From Turnera subulata (lineage: Eukaryota; Streptophyta; Magnoliopsida; Malpighiales; Passifloraceae): a stretch of DNA of 64,000 nt. Below are positions 1 to 10,247 of the stretch, one piece after another. The notes beneath the pieces are model-generated. The model saw only the letters and a program-made list of their open reading frames with translations, ran no database searches and was not told where the DNA came from. The first letter of the stretch is position 1. Each line of letters opens with the position of its first letter. The stretch covers positions 80,915 to 144,914 of the forward strand of contig JAKUCV010000901.1 in the NCBI GenBank assembly GCA_028386065.3, in the 5' to 3' direction. A program made the translations under genes and the position numbers.

Positions 1-8
1 CTGCGAAG

Positions 9-869
9 GTGGCCCGAGCAGTACAGTCGGCAGATTGTTTGTACTTGGCTTCGGTGCATGTAGTGGGCGAGCCGAGTAAAACGGTGGAGCAAGTTCCTGT
101 CATTAAGGAATTTCCTGCTGTGTTTCCGGAAGACTTAGTTGGGTTGCCACCTGATCGAGAAATAGAGTTTAGCATTGAACTGATACCGGGAGCAGAACCT
201 GTGTCTATAACACCGTATCAAATGGCACCGGCTGAGTTACGGGAGTTGAACAAACAGTTGCAAGACTTGCTGGATAAGGGGTTCATTAGACCCAGTGTAT
301 CTCCATGGGGTGCACCTGTTCTATTTGTTAAGAAAAAGGATGGCTCGATGAGGCTTTGCATTGATTATCGGCAGTTGAATAGGTTGACTGTGCGGAACAA
401 GTATCCTTTGCCCCGCATAGATGATTTGTTTGATCAGTTGCAGGGAGCTAAGTATTTCTCAAAAATAGACTTAAGGTCTGGTTACCATCAATTGAAGATT
501 AAGGCGGAGGATGTGCCTAAGACAACATTCAGATCCCGATATGGTCACTATGAGTTCCTGGTCATGCCGTTTGGGTTAACCAATGCCCCGGCTGCTTTTA
601 TGGATTTGATGAACCGTGTCTTCAAACAGTTCTTGGACAAGTTTGTGATTGTGTTCATTGATGACATACTGGTGTATTCCAAAAGCAAGGAAGAACATGA
701 GATGCACTTACGAATGGTGTTACAGACCTTGCAGAAGGAGAAATTATATGCCAAGTTTTCCAAGTGCGAATTCTGGCTGGAGAGTGTGTCCTTTTTAGGG
801 CATGAGGCTGACTACCGCACCAATTCTTGCATTGCCTACGGAAAATGGAACATTCACAGTATATTGTGA
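9..869 (+). pseudogene. Gypsy reverse transcriptase domain (truncated)
   Basis: This is the reverse transcriptase of the Tekay-type element, which copies element RNA into cDNA. Visible motifs are [45 protein letters not shown] and the catalytic box [12 protein letters not shown] near residue 215. The reading frame continues from upstream of the window; the first ATG at 9 is not a real start. The RT homology stops abruptly after FLGH at about 802. The next ~70 bases are out of frame and belong to the RNase H segment that follows, so an internal deletion removed the RT-RNase H connection. The tail residues after FLGH are therefore out-of-frame read-through. Confidence 0.92.
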
Positions 870-2676
870 TGCTTCAAGAGTTGGTTTGGGATGTGTGTTG
901 ATGCAGGACGGAAAGGTGATTGCATATGCATCTCGAAAACTTAAGAAGAATGAAGAGAATTATCCAGTGCATGACCTTGAGATGGCAGCAGTGATCTTTG
1001 CATTAAAGATTTGGCGCCATTACCTTTATGGAGAGTTATGTGAAATCTACACAGATCATAAAAGTTTGAAATATATTTTTGAGCAGCGAGACCTGAACCT
1101 CAGACAACGCAGGTGGGTTGAGTTGCTTAAGGATTATGATTGTGTGATCAAGTACCACCCAGGAAAAGCCAATGTAGTCGCTGATGCGTTGAGTCGAAAG
1201 TCAATGGGTAGCCTTGCACACTTGAGTGTGGCTAGAAGATCTGTCGTGAGGGAATGGCACAAATTGCTTGATGAAGGATTACAATTTGAAGTTGCTGAAA
1301 CGGGTGCACTTTTGGCACATTACCAGGTGCGACCCACTTTAATTGGTGAAATTGCAAGAGCACAGGAGGGGGATGATGAAACAAAAGCTAGGAAGGAAAA
1401 AGCCAGGAAAGGGGAAATGGAGAGGTTTGTGGTGTCTGACAATGGTATTTTAAAATTTGATGCCCGAGTGTATGTTCCTGGAGTTGGTAATCTCCACAAC
1501 AAGCTTATGGGTGAGGCGCACCAGACTTACTACACTGTGCACCCAGGTTCCACTAAAATGTACCGTGATCTTAAACAACATTATTGGTGGAACAATATGA
1601 AGAGGAACATTGCTCAGTATGTTGGTAGATGTTTAACTTGTCAACAGGTTAAAGGAGAGCACCAAAAGACACCTGGTTTGCTGCAGCCTATACCCATTCC
1701 GGAATGGAAGTGGGAGAGGGCGACTATGGATTTTGTTAGTGGTTTGCCAAGGACAAAAGGTGGGTTTGACTCTATTTGGGTTGTTGTAGACAGACTAACT
1801 AAGTCTGCTCACTTCTTGCCTGTGAAAACAACCTTCAATTTTACCAAGTTGGCCCAAATGTATATTGATGAGATTGTAAGGTTACATGGAGTGCCTGTAT
1901 CCATTGTATCAGATCGAGGTCCCCAATTTACCTCACGGTTTTGGCAGAGTTTTCAGGAAGCGATGGGTACAAAACTTGACTTGAGTACAACATTCCACCC
2001 GCAAACTGACGGCCAAAGTGAACGGGTGATTCAAATTTTGGAGGACATGTTGAGGGCTAGTGTGCAGGACTATGGAGGCAGTTGGGATAAATATTTGTCA
2101 CTTGCAGAATTTGCCTACAGTAATAGCCATCAGTCCAGTATCGGCATGGCACCATATGAGGCATTATACGGCCGAAGATGTCGTACTCCTGTTTGCTGGA
2201 ATGACGTGGGAGAAAGGAAACTATTAGGTCCGGAAATTGTGGAATTGACTACAGAAAAAGTGAAGGTTGCACGGGACAACCTAACCACAGCTCAAAGTAG
2301 ACAAAAATCCTATGCGGATAACCGGAGAAGGGATTTGGAATTTGCTGTCGGGGATATGGTTTTCTTGAAAGTATCTCCAACTAAGGGTGTGATGCGATTT
2401 GGTAAGAAGGGGAAGCTGAACCCCCGGTTTTTGGGACCCTTTGAGGTGTTGGAGAGGATCGGTCCAGTAGCATATCAGTTAGCCTTGCCACCAAATATGT
2501 CACAAATCCACCCAGTATTTCATGTGTCAATGTTGCGCAAATATGTACCTGATCCCTCACATATCTTGGCACCACAAGAAGTACAATTGGGGGAAGAGTT
2601 AACCTACAAAGCTCAGCCCGTGGAAATTGTTGACACCCAAGTACGCAAAATGCGGAATAAAGGTGACTTCAGTTAA
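802..2676 (+). pseudogene. Gypsy RNase H-integrase portion of pol
   Basis: This frame carries RNase H ([16 protein letters not shown] near residue 22, [10 protein letters not shown] near 85, ADALSR near 131). It then carries integrase: an HHCC zinc-binding region ending in CLTCQQ near residue 277, catalytic Asp in TMDFVSGLP near 308, Asp in SDRGPQF near 370, and Glu in QSERVIQ near 406. A GPF/Y-like module ([15 protein letters not shown]) lies near 545. RNase H degrades the RNA template and integrase inserts the cDNA. All catalytic residues are present. The apparent ATG at 802 is an accident of the upstream deletion; the segment was once the continuation of the RT frame. The frame ends early because of a frameshift at about 2655. 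Confidence 0.93.
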
Positions 2677-2795
2677 GGTTGTATGGGAGGATCCCTCCGG
2701 ACGGGAGGTTACTTGGGAGTCTGAAAGAGAGATGCGGGACAAGCATCCACACTTGTTTCAACAAGGTAAATTCGCAGACGAATTTCTTGTAAGGG
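2654..2795 (+). pseudogene. Frameshifted chromodomain-like C-terminus of pol
   Basis: A one-base shift near 2655 moves the reading frame. In the shifted frame the sequence reads [17 protein letters not shown], then TWESEREMRDKHPHLF. This is the form of the divergent chromodomain at the end of Tekay-type integrases, which directs insertion to marked chromatin. Without the shift it would be continuous with the integrase. It is followed directly by the polypurine tract and LTR. Confidence 0.8.
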
Positions 2796-2803
2796 GGAGA
2801 TGA
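2789..2803 (+). other. Polypurine tract before 3' LTR
   Basis: The purine run AAGGGGGAGA at 2791-2800 directly precedes the LTR start, the usual place for priming plus-strand cDNA synthesis. Confidence 0.75.
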
Positions 2804-4652
2804 TGTAGTAACCCGCGTACCGGGGCTTGCACAATTTACTTGATGAAAAGGGAAGTAGGAGAATTGGTTAGTAAGACTGAGGGTTGGTTGTTGGTGCTAC
2901 TTATATGCAATGGGTGCGCAATTGGCGCGCTGCTGTGCCAATTGGTGCGCCAATTGGTGCAGTGGTGCCTATGTGGGCGCAGCCAATTGGGGGTTGCCAG
3001 ATATCAATGCAATTCACCAAGGGTAGGTGCTGGTGAATGGTGAGAATTAGTGATGGCTGGTTAAAAGGATAAAAGCAGGTGGTGGCAAGGGGAGCATGAG
3101 GTGCTGCCACCAGAGCTGCTGAGCATGCAAGTGGCTGCTTAGTCACCTGCTTGCTCATGCAGCAAAAGTGAAGCAAGCACCTCACCCTCACAGCTGCCAT
3201 TTTCGTGCTAATCAGGAGGAATTGGAGGGTGACTGAGAGCTCTGAGGGTTAAGAGGAACAAGAGAAGGAAAGGTGAGCCAAAGGCAAACCTTTGGGGGTT
3301 GGTGCAAAATTGGCCTACTATGGCCATAATTAGCACGCCCAGTACAAGTGATTGGCACCAGAGGTGCCCAATCGACCTTGCAGGTGCACAATTGGTTTAG
3401 AGGGAGACCAATTGACACAAGTAAGGGTAACTGTGGTTTGGGGGACAATTGGTGTGCTAATATGCGCACTGATGCACCAGGAGTGCCAAATTGGCTCAGG
3501 GCTAGCCAATTGGTGCGACCAGTGCACAAGTTGTTATGCTTAAGGCTGATGATTTATATTTGTATGGCAGGAGATAACAAGGAGATCCAAAGGGAAGAAA
3601 GGCCTAAAGAGGCATAACTTCTAAGTAATTTAGGGGAATGTGTTTGATGTGTTGGTTATGTGTGCTGTGTTAGGGCAGAAGGCCCATAGCTACCTTGTTG
3701 TGCACCAGTGGTGCTTGGTTGTGCGTTAAGGTGTGCCAAAGGAATTGTGTAGGCTTGATCTGTTGCCCACGAATTGGGGCTATGCATTGCATTTGCACAC
3801 ATATGCATCATGGAAATCATTGGCCAATTGATAGTGTGGGTTGTGCAAGCGGGGCTTGTACGTACCATTGAAAGATTGGGCACTGGTTTCACCCTTGTGC
3901 GCCAATTAACAGGTTGTGGAGCCTTGTGGAGGGTATTGTCGCATGGTTCAAAAGCAGGTATGGACAATGGCTACTAGGGGCTGTGTGGTTGGGCAGTGAG
4001 TCATGTGCACTTCCCATGACCAGGAATGCCTCGTATTGGGGGTTGTTGGCTAAAAATCGGTATAAACACTACTGCTCAATTGCATAGTCGCCATAGGGCA
4101 TTGTTCCTCAACGGATGGAGTATTGGTATCAAAGGGAGCCTATGGAATTTACTTGATGATGCTCATGTCCAGCATAGCATGCATTTCTAGCATTTCATGC
4201 ATGTTTTCCTATCTTACTGAGTTGTGAACTCACCCCCTTTCCTTAACCTTATTTTCAGGTCAAGGTGAGGGAGTTAAACCAGTGTGGGAGAATCCGAACA
4301 AGAGGGTTCCATAGAGATGGGTATCCAACAAACCTTGGTTAGGTTCTATCATTGTATATATTTAGGCCAAACTGATGTAGGCTTATGATCTAGAGCCCTT
4401 GCTGCACGGTTTTGTAACAAGTGATGGTTGTGTTTATGTGTTGTTTGGAAACCATAACGAGTATCTTTGTATGATAATGTTGTGAATATAACTCGTGTAT
4501 TTGTAAAGGCACTGTGGTTGGTATTACCTGAGTAAATTTTTAGGCTGTGGCCTTAAACTTCTATCGGGTTATTTGCTTAGGCCTGAGGGTGCCCAATTGG
4601 CGCTTTTAGTCGCTCTAGGCACCTGGCCGGTTGCGCTAGTAGGGGCGTGACA
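2804..4652 (+). repeat. 3' LTR of the Tekay-type element
   Basis: This stretch begins TGTAGTAACCC next to the polypurine tract and ends GGGGCGTGACA, giving TG...CA ends and a length near 1.85 kb. The partner 5' LTR is outside the window, so ends are judged by position and dinucleotides only. The LTR has no believable ORF. It is peppered with CCAATTGG-type palindromes between 2919 and 3511, described separately. Confidence 0.75.
2919..3511. repeat. Dispersed CCAATTGG palindromes in the Tekay LTR
   Basis: CAATTGG/CCAATTGG or one-base variants have AATT cores starting at 2920, 2940, 2952, 2985, 3390, 3410, 3447, 3489 and 3508. Many are flanked by GTGC or GCGC, as in GCGCCAATTGGTGC. Further single copies lie at about 3818 and 4590. 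Spacing is irregular (19-20 bases recurs). Confidence 0.7.
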
Positions 4653-4971
4653 TGACCCGCCCTAGCCAGAACAACGTCGTTTAGCTTGGGCGCGGTCAAC
4701 CCGCCCTTCCTGGTCAACCTTTCTTTTTTTTTTACTCTCCCTTAGCTAAAACGACGTAGATTTAATTAAAACTACGATAAACCCCGTTTCATCCCAAAAC
4801 AGGTTCTCAAATCCGACGAAACTCGAACGCGCTATAATACCCACTTAAAATTTATATTTCCAAGGAAATAATTAATTTTCACAACCAAAACACATCGAGG
4901 GCAAAATTGGAATAAAAATTTCAAAAAAATTCTATAAATTGAGTTATGAAAATCCGAGGCGTTACAAATAT
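4653..4971 (-). repeat. 5' end of a minus-strand LTR-A, cut by the Tekay element
   Basis: Read on the minus strand this begins TGTAACGCCTCGGATTTTC. The forward LTR-A at 9879 and the minus-strand LTR-A copies begin almost identically. It contains the family's ACGACGT motif pair and the TTGACC motifs. The remaining ~2.6 kb would lie left of the window, beyond the Tekay insertion that ends at 4652. Confidence 0.8.
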
Positions 4972-6063
4972 AGTATATTTTGAGCCATTGGCTCCGTTTA
5001 AGGAAAAACGCTGTTATGGTATACACTTGTATACAACCATAAGAAACACTTATACAAACTTCATAATTGATAACATAACATACCTGGATAACAAATATTC
5101 TACTGTGGGGTTGTTGACCGGTAGCACCGAGTGGGAGAGTGGGTACCCCTCGGGAGTTGTGATGGATAAAAATAGAGAGTTTTAGAGACGGTGCCTTGGG
5201 GATTAGATGGATGCGCCCCTTGGTTAGTTTGGTACTGAGAGCATCCCTTAAAGAGGCGCCACCATGGGGAAGGTGGGTGTACCCCTTGGTTATTTTATAT
5301 CTGGTCTTGGTATGTACTGAGTGCACCCCTCAGAGAGCCATCGGCCACTTGAGGTATTTCGATGGTTAGTTTTGTTTCGGACCTTACCCGTTCCGAAGAG
5401 ATAGTATTTTTCGGTTGAGCCCTGGACTGATCAGTTGCTGCCATGCCCGTCGCACACAGTAAAGGGCCCTAATAAAATATTGAACCCTAATAAAATACCA
5501 AGCATAACTATAATAAGTTGTTTAAATCTGATGTTGACTTTGTACTGTGCACTGTGACTTATTTGTGCTCTGTGGTTGTTATTGACAGATATCGATGTAC
5601 TCATGTTTGGTTTGTATTAGTATATTCTGGTTTATTTGTTTATGGTGAGACAGTGTTTGGTCTCACCCCTCATTTTTACACAGGTTGACTGATGGTGGGT
5701 CAGGGACATATTCAGGTAACTGTGCCTACTTTCCTTCGTGGACGGATCCATAGGTTGACACTCCATATGTGTGCATTTGTCATTGGACTCGTTATTGATT
5801 TCCGCTGCATAACTTATTGGGATGCTATTTTGTTTTATTTGGATTAAACATTTGTTATTCCGGTTGGTTTGCCGGTGTTTACTTGGCTTAATAAGCCTGA
5901 TTTATTGTTGAGTCTTTTAGCACCCCGATATTTAATTTATTGTTATGAGGTTTTGATGGAATGTTTTCCACGGATGTTGGCATCCCTGGACTCAAGGGCA
6001 TTTTGGTCTCTTTATTATTATTTAAGTTTTGTATATTGGTTCTTGGGATGCGGTTGTTTTAGC
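4972..6063 (+). repeat. Partial 5' LTR of the LTR-A element
   Basis: Bases 4972-5832 align colinearly with 12025-12872 of the 3' LTR, for example TTTTGAGCCAT..GGCTC and GAGTGGGAGAGTGGGTACCC. Bases 5833-6048 align with 15793-16010 on the far side of the nested solo LTR. The start of this LTR is missing because a minus-strand LTR-A inserted at 4971/4972. Confidence 0.85.
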
Positions 6064-6076
6064 TTGGTAGCGGAGC
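6064..6076 (+). other. Primer binding site-like motif
   Basis: TTGGTAGCGGAGC directly follows the 5' LTR. The same core, TGGTAGCGGAGC, adjoins the LTRs of the two copia elements in this window. It resembles the tRNA-Met complement TGGTATCAGAGC with a few changes. Confidence 0.6.
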
Positions 6077-7023
6077 ATGCTTTAGGTACTTGGTTTTTAA
6101 CTAGTGTCTTGTTGTGATTTGTTTGTGCGTTAGCCTATTATTTTGTGTCGTTTTAAAACGGTTTTGTGACAAGTTTGCATTCATATAGGTGTCAATATAG
6201 ATCCGATAGGCCAGTACTTATATGCTAAGGGTCGGAATGACCCGGAAACAATAGTTTCAACCATTGTTGTCGATGTGGGTTTAAGTGGTGTGACCACTGT
6301 TTCCTAGAATATACGTAGATATTTAAGCTTCGGCTTGTAATTCTCTTCGGTGTATCATGGGATTATACCTTCTAAGGTCTCGAGAGGCTAACTCGTGTCG
6401 CGAGTGGATTGACCGGCATGGTCAATGAATCACTGTGTTGTTGACATTGATGCTGTTACTTTATGTTCTTGGAACAGTTCGAGATGGTCTTTATGCACCA
6501 TGTGAAGGTGGTTTCCTCAGTGGGATGGGTACATTGCTCTTTGTGCCTTATCGTTCATGTGGTGTGCTATTGCAATGGTGTCATTCCAAGTTGGACCGTT
6601 AAAATATGGTGTTAACGGGTCTTAATACCCGGTTTGGGTAGCGTTGATGGTAAGCTACGTGGCTGTGCCTCATCTAGTTTTGGAATCAGATAAATGATGT
6701 TTATAAGGCTGTTATGCCGGTGTGGTTGTCGACACCAACGGGATGTTTTTATGACTCTTGAGTTTCTAGTGATGTTATAGCTGTTGATTTGGTTTGTGGA
6801 GATGCCTTGATTGAGTTGTTGATCATTTTACGTATGATCTTATTGTGATGGACTCGGGTGAGTTCGATATATACTAGCATGGATTGGTTGTCATGACACA
6901 GACATTGGAGGATTGTCGGGTATGAATGTAACCTTGTCGTCTCTATTACAGTGAAGTTTGGTGTTCGTTGGAGAGTGAAGAGCTCTTTAAGCTTGTCGTA
7001 TCTCGATTATCCAAGCTTTCAGG
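6077..7023 (+). pseudogene. Decayed gag/protease interval
   Basis: No open frame covers this stretch. Around 6829-6925 a broken frame reads VMDSGEFDIY followed by MDWLS in another frame. This resembles the part of Tekay-type protease upstream of RT (a DSGEFDVILGMDWLS-like segment). No recognisable gag or zinc knuckle is left, so gag is deleted or beyond recognition. Confidence 0.55.
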
Positions 7024-7900
7024 ATGATTCTGGAGGGGCGTGATACTTTCGTTGTTCACGTGGTGGACTCCACGATACCAGTGTCGGGTTTGGAGGACAT
7101 CCCGATGGTGAGGGAGTTTCCAGATATTTTCCCTGATGAGCTGCCAGGTTTACCTCCGGAGCGTGAGGTTGAGTATAAAGTGGACTTGGTACCGGTAGTT
7201 GCTCCTTTTTTCATTGCACCCTACAGGATTGCTTTGACTGAACTTCAAGAGTTGAAGAAGCAATTGGAGGAGTTGCTAAAAAGGGGTTTCATTAGACCGA
7301 GCACTTCACCATGGGGTGCCCCGGTGTTGTTTGTGAAGAAGAAAGATGGAGGTATGCGAATGTGCGTAGACCGCAGGCAGTTTAACAAGGTGATTGTGAA
7401 AAACAAGTATCCATTGCCCAGGATTGATGACTTGCTTGATCAGTTGCAAGGAGCATCCGTGTTCTCGAGGATTGACTTGCGATCCGGATACCATCAGGTC
7501 AGGATTGCAGAACAGGACATACAAAAAACTGCTTTTCGCACTTGGTATGGTTGCTACGAGTTGTTGTGGTTCTGCTCGGGTTGACAAATGCTCTAATAGT
7601 TTTCACATGTGTGGTGCATGGGGTACTCCATGAATTCTTTGACCGGTTTATGGTTATTCTTTTTCATGATATGTTTTTGTCTACTCGAGGAGTAAGGCCG
7701 AGTATGAGGGGCATTTGAGGCTGGTGTTGTAGAGCTGCGGGAGAAATAACTTTATGCCAAACTCAGCAAGTGTGAGTTTTGGCTGGATAAGGTTGCCTTC
7801 CTCGGGCATATTGTGTCCGGTGAGGGTATTAAGGTGGACCCGACCAAGGTGATGGCAATTACGGAATGGGAACCACCGTAGAAGTTACCCGAGGTACAAA
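7024..7900 (+). pseudogene. Gypsy reverse transcriptase, inactivated
   Basis: The open part (7024-7584) holds [23 protein letters not shown] and [10 protein letters not shown]. After a frameshift the RT continues to about 7880 in pieces, including FDRFMVILFHDMF, where the Asp-Asp catalytic box should be. The pair is reduced to HD, so the enzyme could not work even without the stops. [16 protein letters not shown] follows near 7770-7815, and in-frame TAG codons appear near 7728 and 7878. It is a clear relative of the RT at the left edge but much more decayed. Confidence 0.88.
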
Positions 7901-8400
7901 GTTTCTTGGACTTATTGGCTTGTACCAGGGGTTTATGGATGGTTTCCTTTGATAGCGGATCCCATGACGAGCTTTTGGGGGGTAGTTTGCGTCTTTGGTT
8001 GGGATTACACTATCAACAGAGTTACGTGGTGTTAGAGAGTCGTTTGACTTATGCACCTATTTTGATTGCTTTGAGACTCTATGTGGAGTACACGGTGATT
8101 AATTATGCTTCTGGTTTGAGTTTGGGATGTGACCTGATACAGGAGGGTCGGTTGTTGCTTATGCCTCTAGGCAATTGGGAACTCATAAGAAGAGTTACCA
8201 AACCTATGATCTGGAATTATCTGTTGAGATCATTGCTCTGAAATCTAGGGACACTGTTTGTTTGGCGAGAAGTGTCGGATTCTCACGAATCACAAGTTAG
8301 TTGTTTCTATGGTTGGGGAGTCCGGTCATTTGGGGAGTCAGTCTCTTATACCTTCCTTGGTAGAGTTGGTTGGATGTACAGTTGGAGGTGGACGACACCG
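7901..8400 (+). pseudogene. RNase H remnant
   Basis: The piece LTYAPILIAL then YTVINYASGLSLGCDLIQEG (8046-8145) matches the gypsy RNase H start, where an Asp is expected in place of the Asn of VINYAS. The first catalytic residue is therefore lost. The rest is broken by frameshifts and stops. Confidence 0.7.
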
Positions 8401-8519
8401 AGGCTTTGCTAGTCAGTTCTAGCATTCGACTGACCTTGCGAGACAAAATCAACGAGTTGTTTCTTTTGGTAACCCTCATCTAGTTGAGTTGCGGGATAAG
8501 GCCCTCGGTGGAGAGAGTT

Positions 8520-9595
8520 CTAGTTTCTATATTCTGGAGGATGGTGCTTGATGATTGGTGATCGTCTTTGTGTTTCGGATGTGGATGACTAGAGGAGGTG
8601 GATTATGGATGAGGCGTACAACGCGCCCTATGCCATGCCTTCGGGTATCACAAAGATGTGCTTGAACCTGCAGAGTTACTGTTGGTAGTCTTTTATGAAG
8701 ATGGATGTTACAGAATTTGTGGTTTGTTGAATGACTTGTCAGCAGGGGGTAGCCGAGCATTAGGCTCCTGCCGGCAAGTTTAGATCTTTGACTTTTTTGC
8801 AGAGGATGTGCATCAGGCTCCTGCTGGCAAGTTGAGATCTTTGACTTTTCCGCAGAGGATGTGGGAAAGTATCACTGTGGACTTTGTGATTGGGTTAGTG
8901 AGGACCTGGAGTCGGCATGATGCCAGTTGGGTCATTGACGACAGGTTGATCAGGTTAGGTCTTTTCTCATATATTGTGACGAAGAGATCCGTGGTTTATT
9001 TTCCATTTCTGGAAAGGTTGCCGTCAGCTTTGGGTACTAAGCTAAATATCGGTGTTGTTGTTCATCCGCAGACTGATGGACAGTCAGAGTGTTCTTTTCA
9101 AGCACTGGACGAGATGTTTTAGCTGGCGTGTATTGCATCATTGGTTCTATGGTATTAGTAGATTTCTTTGGCTGAGTCATTTACAACTACGGTTACCATT
9201 CCGGTTTTGGCATGGCGCCTTACGGGGTTTTACACGAGCAGAAGTATCGTTGTCTAATCGGTTGGGATGAGGAGGGTCTGAGACAGGTGATTGGTCCAGA
9301 TCTTGTTCAGGAGACTGTGGATCAGATTGAAGTGGTCAAGCAATGCAGGAGAGCGGCCTAGGACTGACAGAGGAGTTATGTTGATAAGCATCGTTGGGAG
9401 ATGGAGTACAGTGTAGGTGACAGAGTTTTCCTCCGTGTTGCTCCCTGGAGAGGTGTTATCCGGTTTGGGAGGAAGGGCAAGTTGAGCCCTCGATATATCG
9501 GTCCTTATGAGATCGTGGATCGGATTGGTCCGTTAGTTTATAGATTGGCTTTACCGGAGGAGCTGTCTCGCATACACGATGTATTCCATGTTTAG
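8520..9595 (+). pseudogene. Integrase remnant with GPY module
   Basis: Pieces of integrase can be read in several frames: RMWESITVDFVIGLVRTW (first catalytic Asp) at 8858-8912, [19 protein letters not shown] at 9064-9120, and a GPY module ([21 protein letters not shown]) at 9494-9560. The segment that should hold the second catalytic Asp, SDRG in the intact relative, is missing between about 8990 and 9010. A 53-bp tandem duplication (8762-8863) adds a frame change. The frame ends at a TAG after DVFHV. Confidence 0.82.
8762..8863 (+). repeat. 53-bp tandem duplication inside the integrase remnant
   Basis: Two copies of a 49-base segment starting AGGCTCCTG and ending GAGGATGTG lie at 8762-8810 and 8815-8863, separated by CATC. 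They differ at a few positions. The unit length is not a multiple of three, so it breaks the frame. Confidence 0.85.
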
Positions 9596-9829
9596 ATGTT
9601 GAGGCATTATCGGTCTGATCTGAGTCATATGGTATCACCTATGGAGTTGGAGGTTGCTGATAATTTGACTTATGTCGAGGAGCCGGTTGAGATCTTAGCT
9701 CGGGAAGTACGGCAGTTGTGGAGTCGTACTATTCCCATGGTTCGAGCTAGATGGAGGCGTCATTCTGCAAATGAGGCTAATTGGGAGGTGGAGTCTCATA
9801 TGAGAGAGCAGTACCCGCTTCTATTTTGA
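9596..9829 (+). pseudogene. Pol C-terminus with chromodomain-like segment
   Basis: This open stretch continues the integrase frame after a TAG stop. It ends TIPMVRARWRRHSANEANWE..MREQYPLLF, the Tekay-type chromodomain form (compare the segment at 2654-2795). The family function is tethering integrase to chromatin. The ATG at 9596 is an internal Met of MLRHYRSD, not a true start. Confidence 0.8.
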
Positions 9830-9863
9830 TTGTTATCTTGGAATTTCGAGGACAAAATTTTCT

Positions 9864-9878
9864 TAAGTGGGGTAGAAC
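9864..9878 (+). other. Polypurine tract before LTR-A
   Basis: AAGTGGGGTAGAAC directly precedes TGTAACGCCTCG, where plus-strand priming is expected. Confidence 0.7.
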
Positions 9879-10078
9879 TGTAACGCCTCGATTTTTCATA
9901 ATTTTATTTATGGAATTTTAATTCCAATTTTTCCCTCGAGAGTTTTTCGAAGTTTTGTAACCTAATGGTATTTAATTATCTCGAATTACTAAGCCTTATG
10001 TCGGGTTCCTTCTTTATTGAGCCTTCGTTGGAGTTAATTCGGATTTTGGAGTTGGAACTTAAGTTTTGGTGTAGATTT

Positions 10079-10100
10079 GTCAAAACTAAGCCGTTTTGAC
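10079..10100. promoter_or_regulatory. U3 palindrome of LTR-A (forward copy)
   Basis: Arms GTCAAAAC and GTTTTGAC pair perfectly around TAAGCC, about 200 bases from the LTR start. Other LTR-A copies have a palindrome at the equivalent place with different but again complementary outer arms. Two TTGAC (W-box-like) cores follow within 50 bases. A regulatory role is inferred. Confidence 0.5.
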
Positions 10101-10207
10101 TAAAAAGGGGAAAAAAATGTGAGCGTGTTGACTGGGCAGGGCGGGTTGACCGCGCCTAAGCGGAATGACAGGTCGTTCATTAGGGCGGCCAAAACCCTAG
10201 CCTATCC

Positions 10208-10247
10208 CCTTTCTTTTCTTTTCTTTTCTTTTCTTTTCTTTTCTTCT
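10208..10247 (+). repeat. (CTTTT)n microsatellite
   Basis: About seven head-to-tail CTTTT units followed by CTCTCTCTTTC lie within the LTR. Confidence 0.9.

Larger units (their letters stand above)
1..4652 (+). mobile_element. Ty3/gypsy Tekay/Del-type chromovirus, 3' portion
   Basis: The order RT, RNase H, integrase, chromodomain-like tail, polypurine tract and LTR is the Ty3/gypsy order. A C-terminal chromodomain remnant ending in WES..MRDKHPHLF places it near the Tekay (Del) chromoviruses. The 5' LTR, gag and protease lie left of the window. The element ends at 4652 inside a minus-strand LTR of another gypsy family, so it is the youngest of three nested layers here. Two lesions break pol: a deletion near 793 and a frameshift near 2655. 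Lineage is inferred from motifs only. Confidence 0.9.

Noticed and set aside
3212..3967. Several 60-105-residue open frames in the Tekay LTR
   Set aside because: They overlap on both strands, share no motif and lie between LTR ends.
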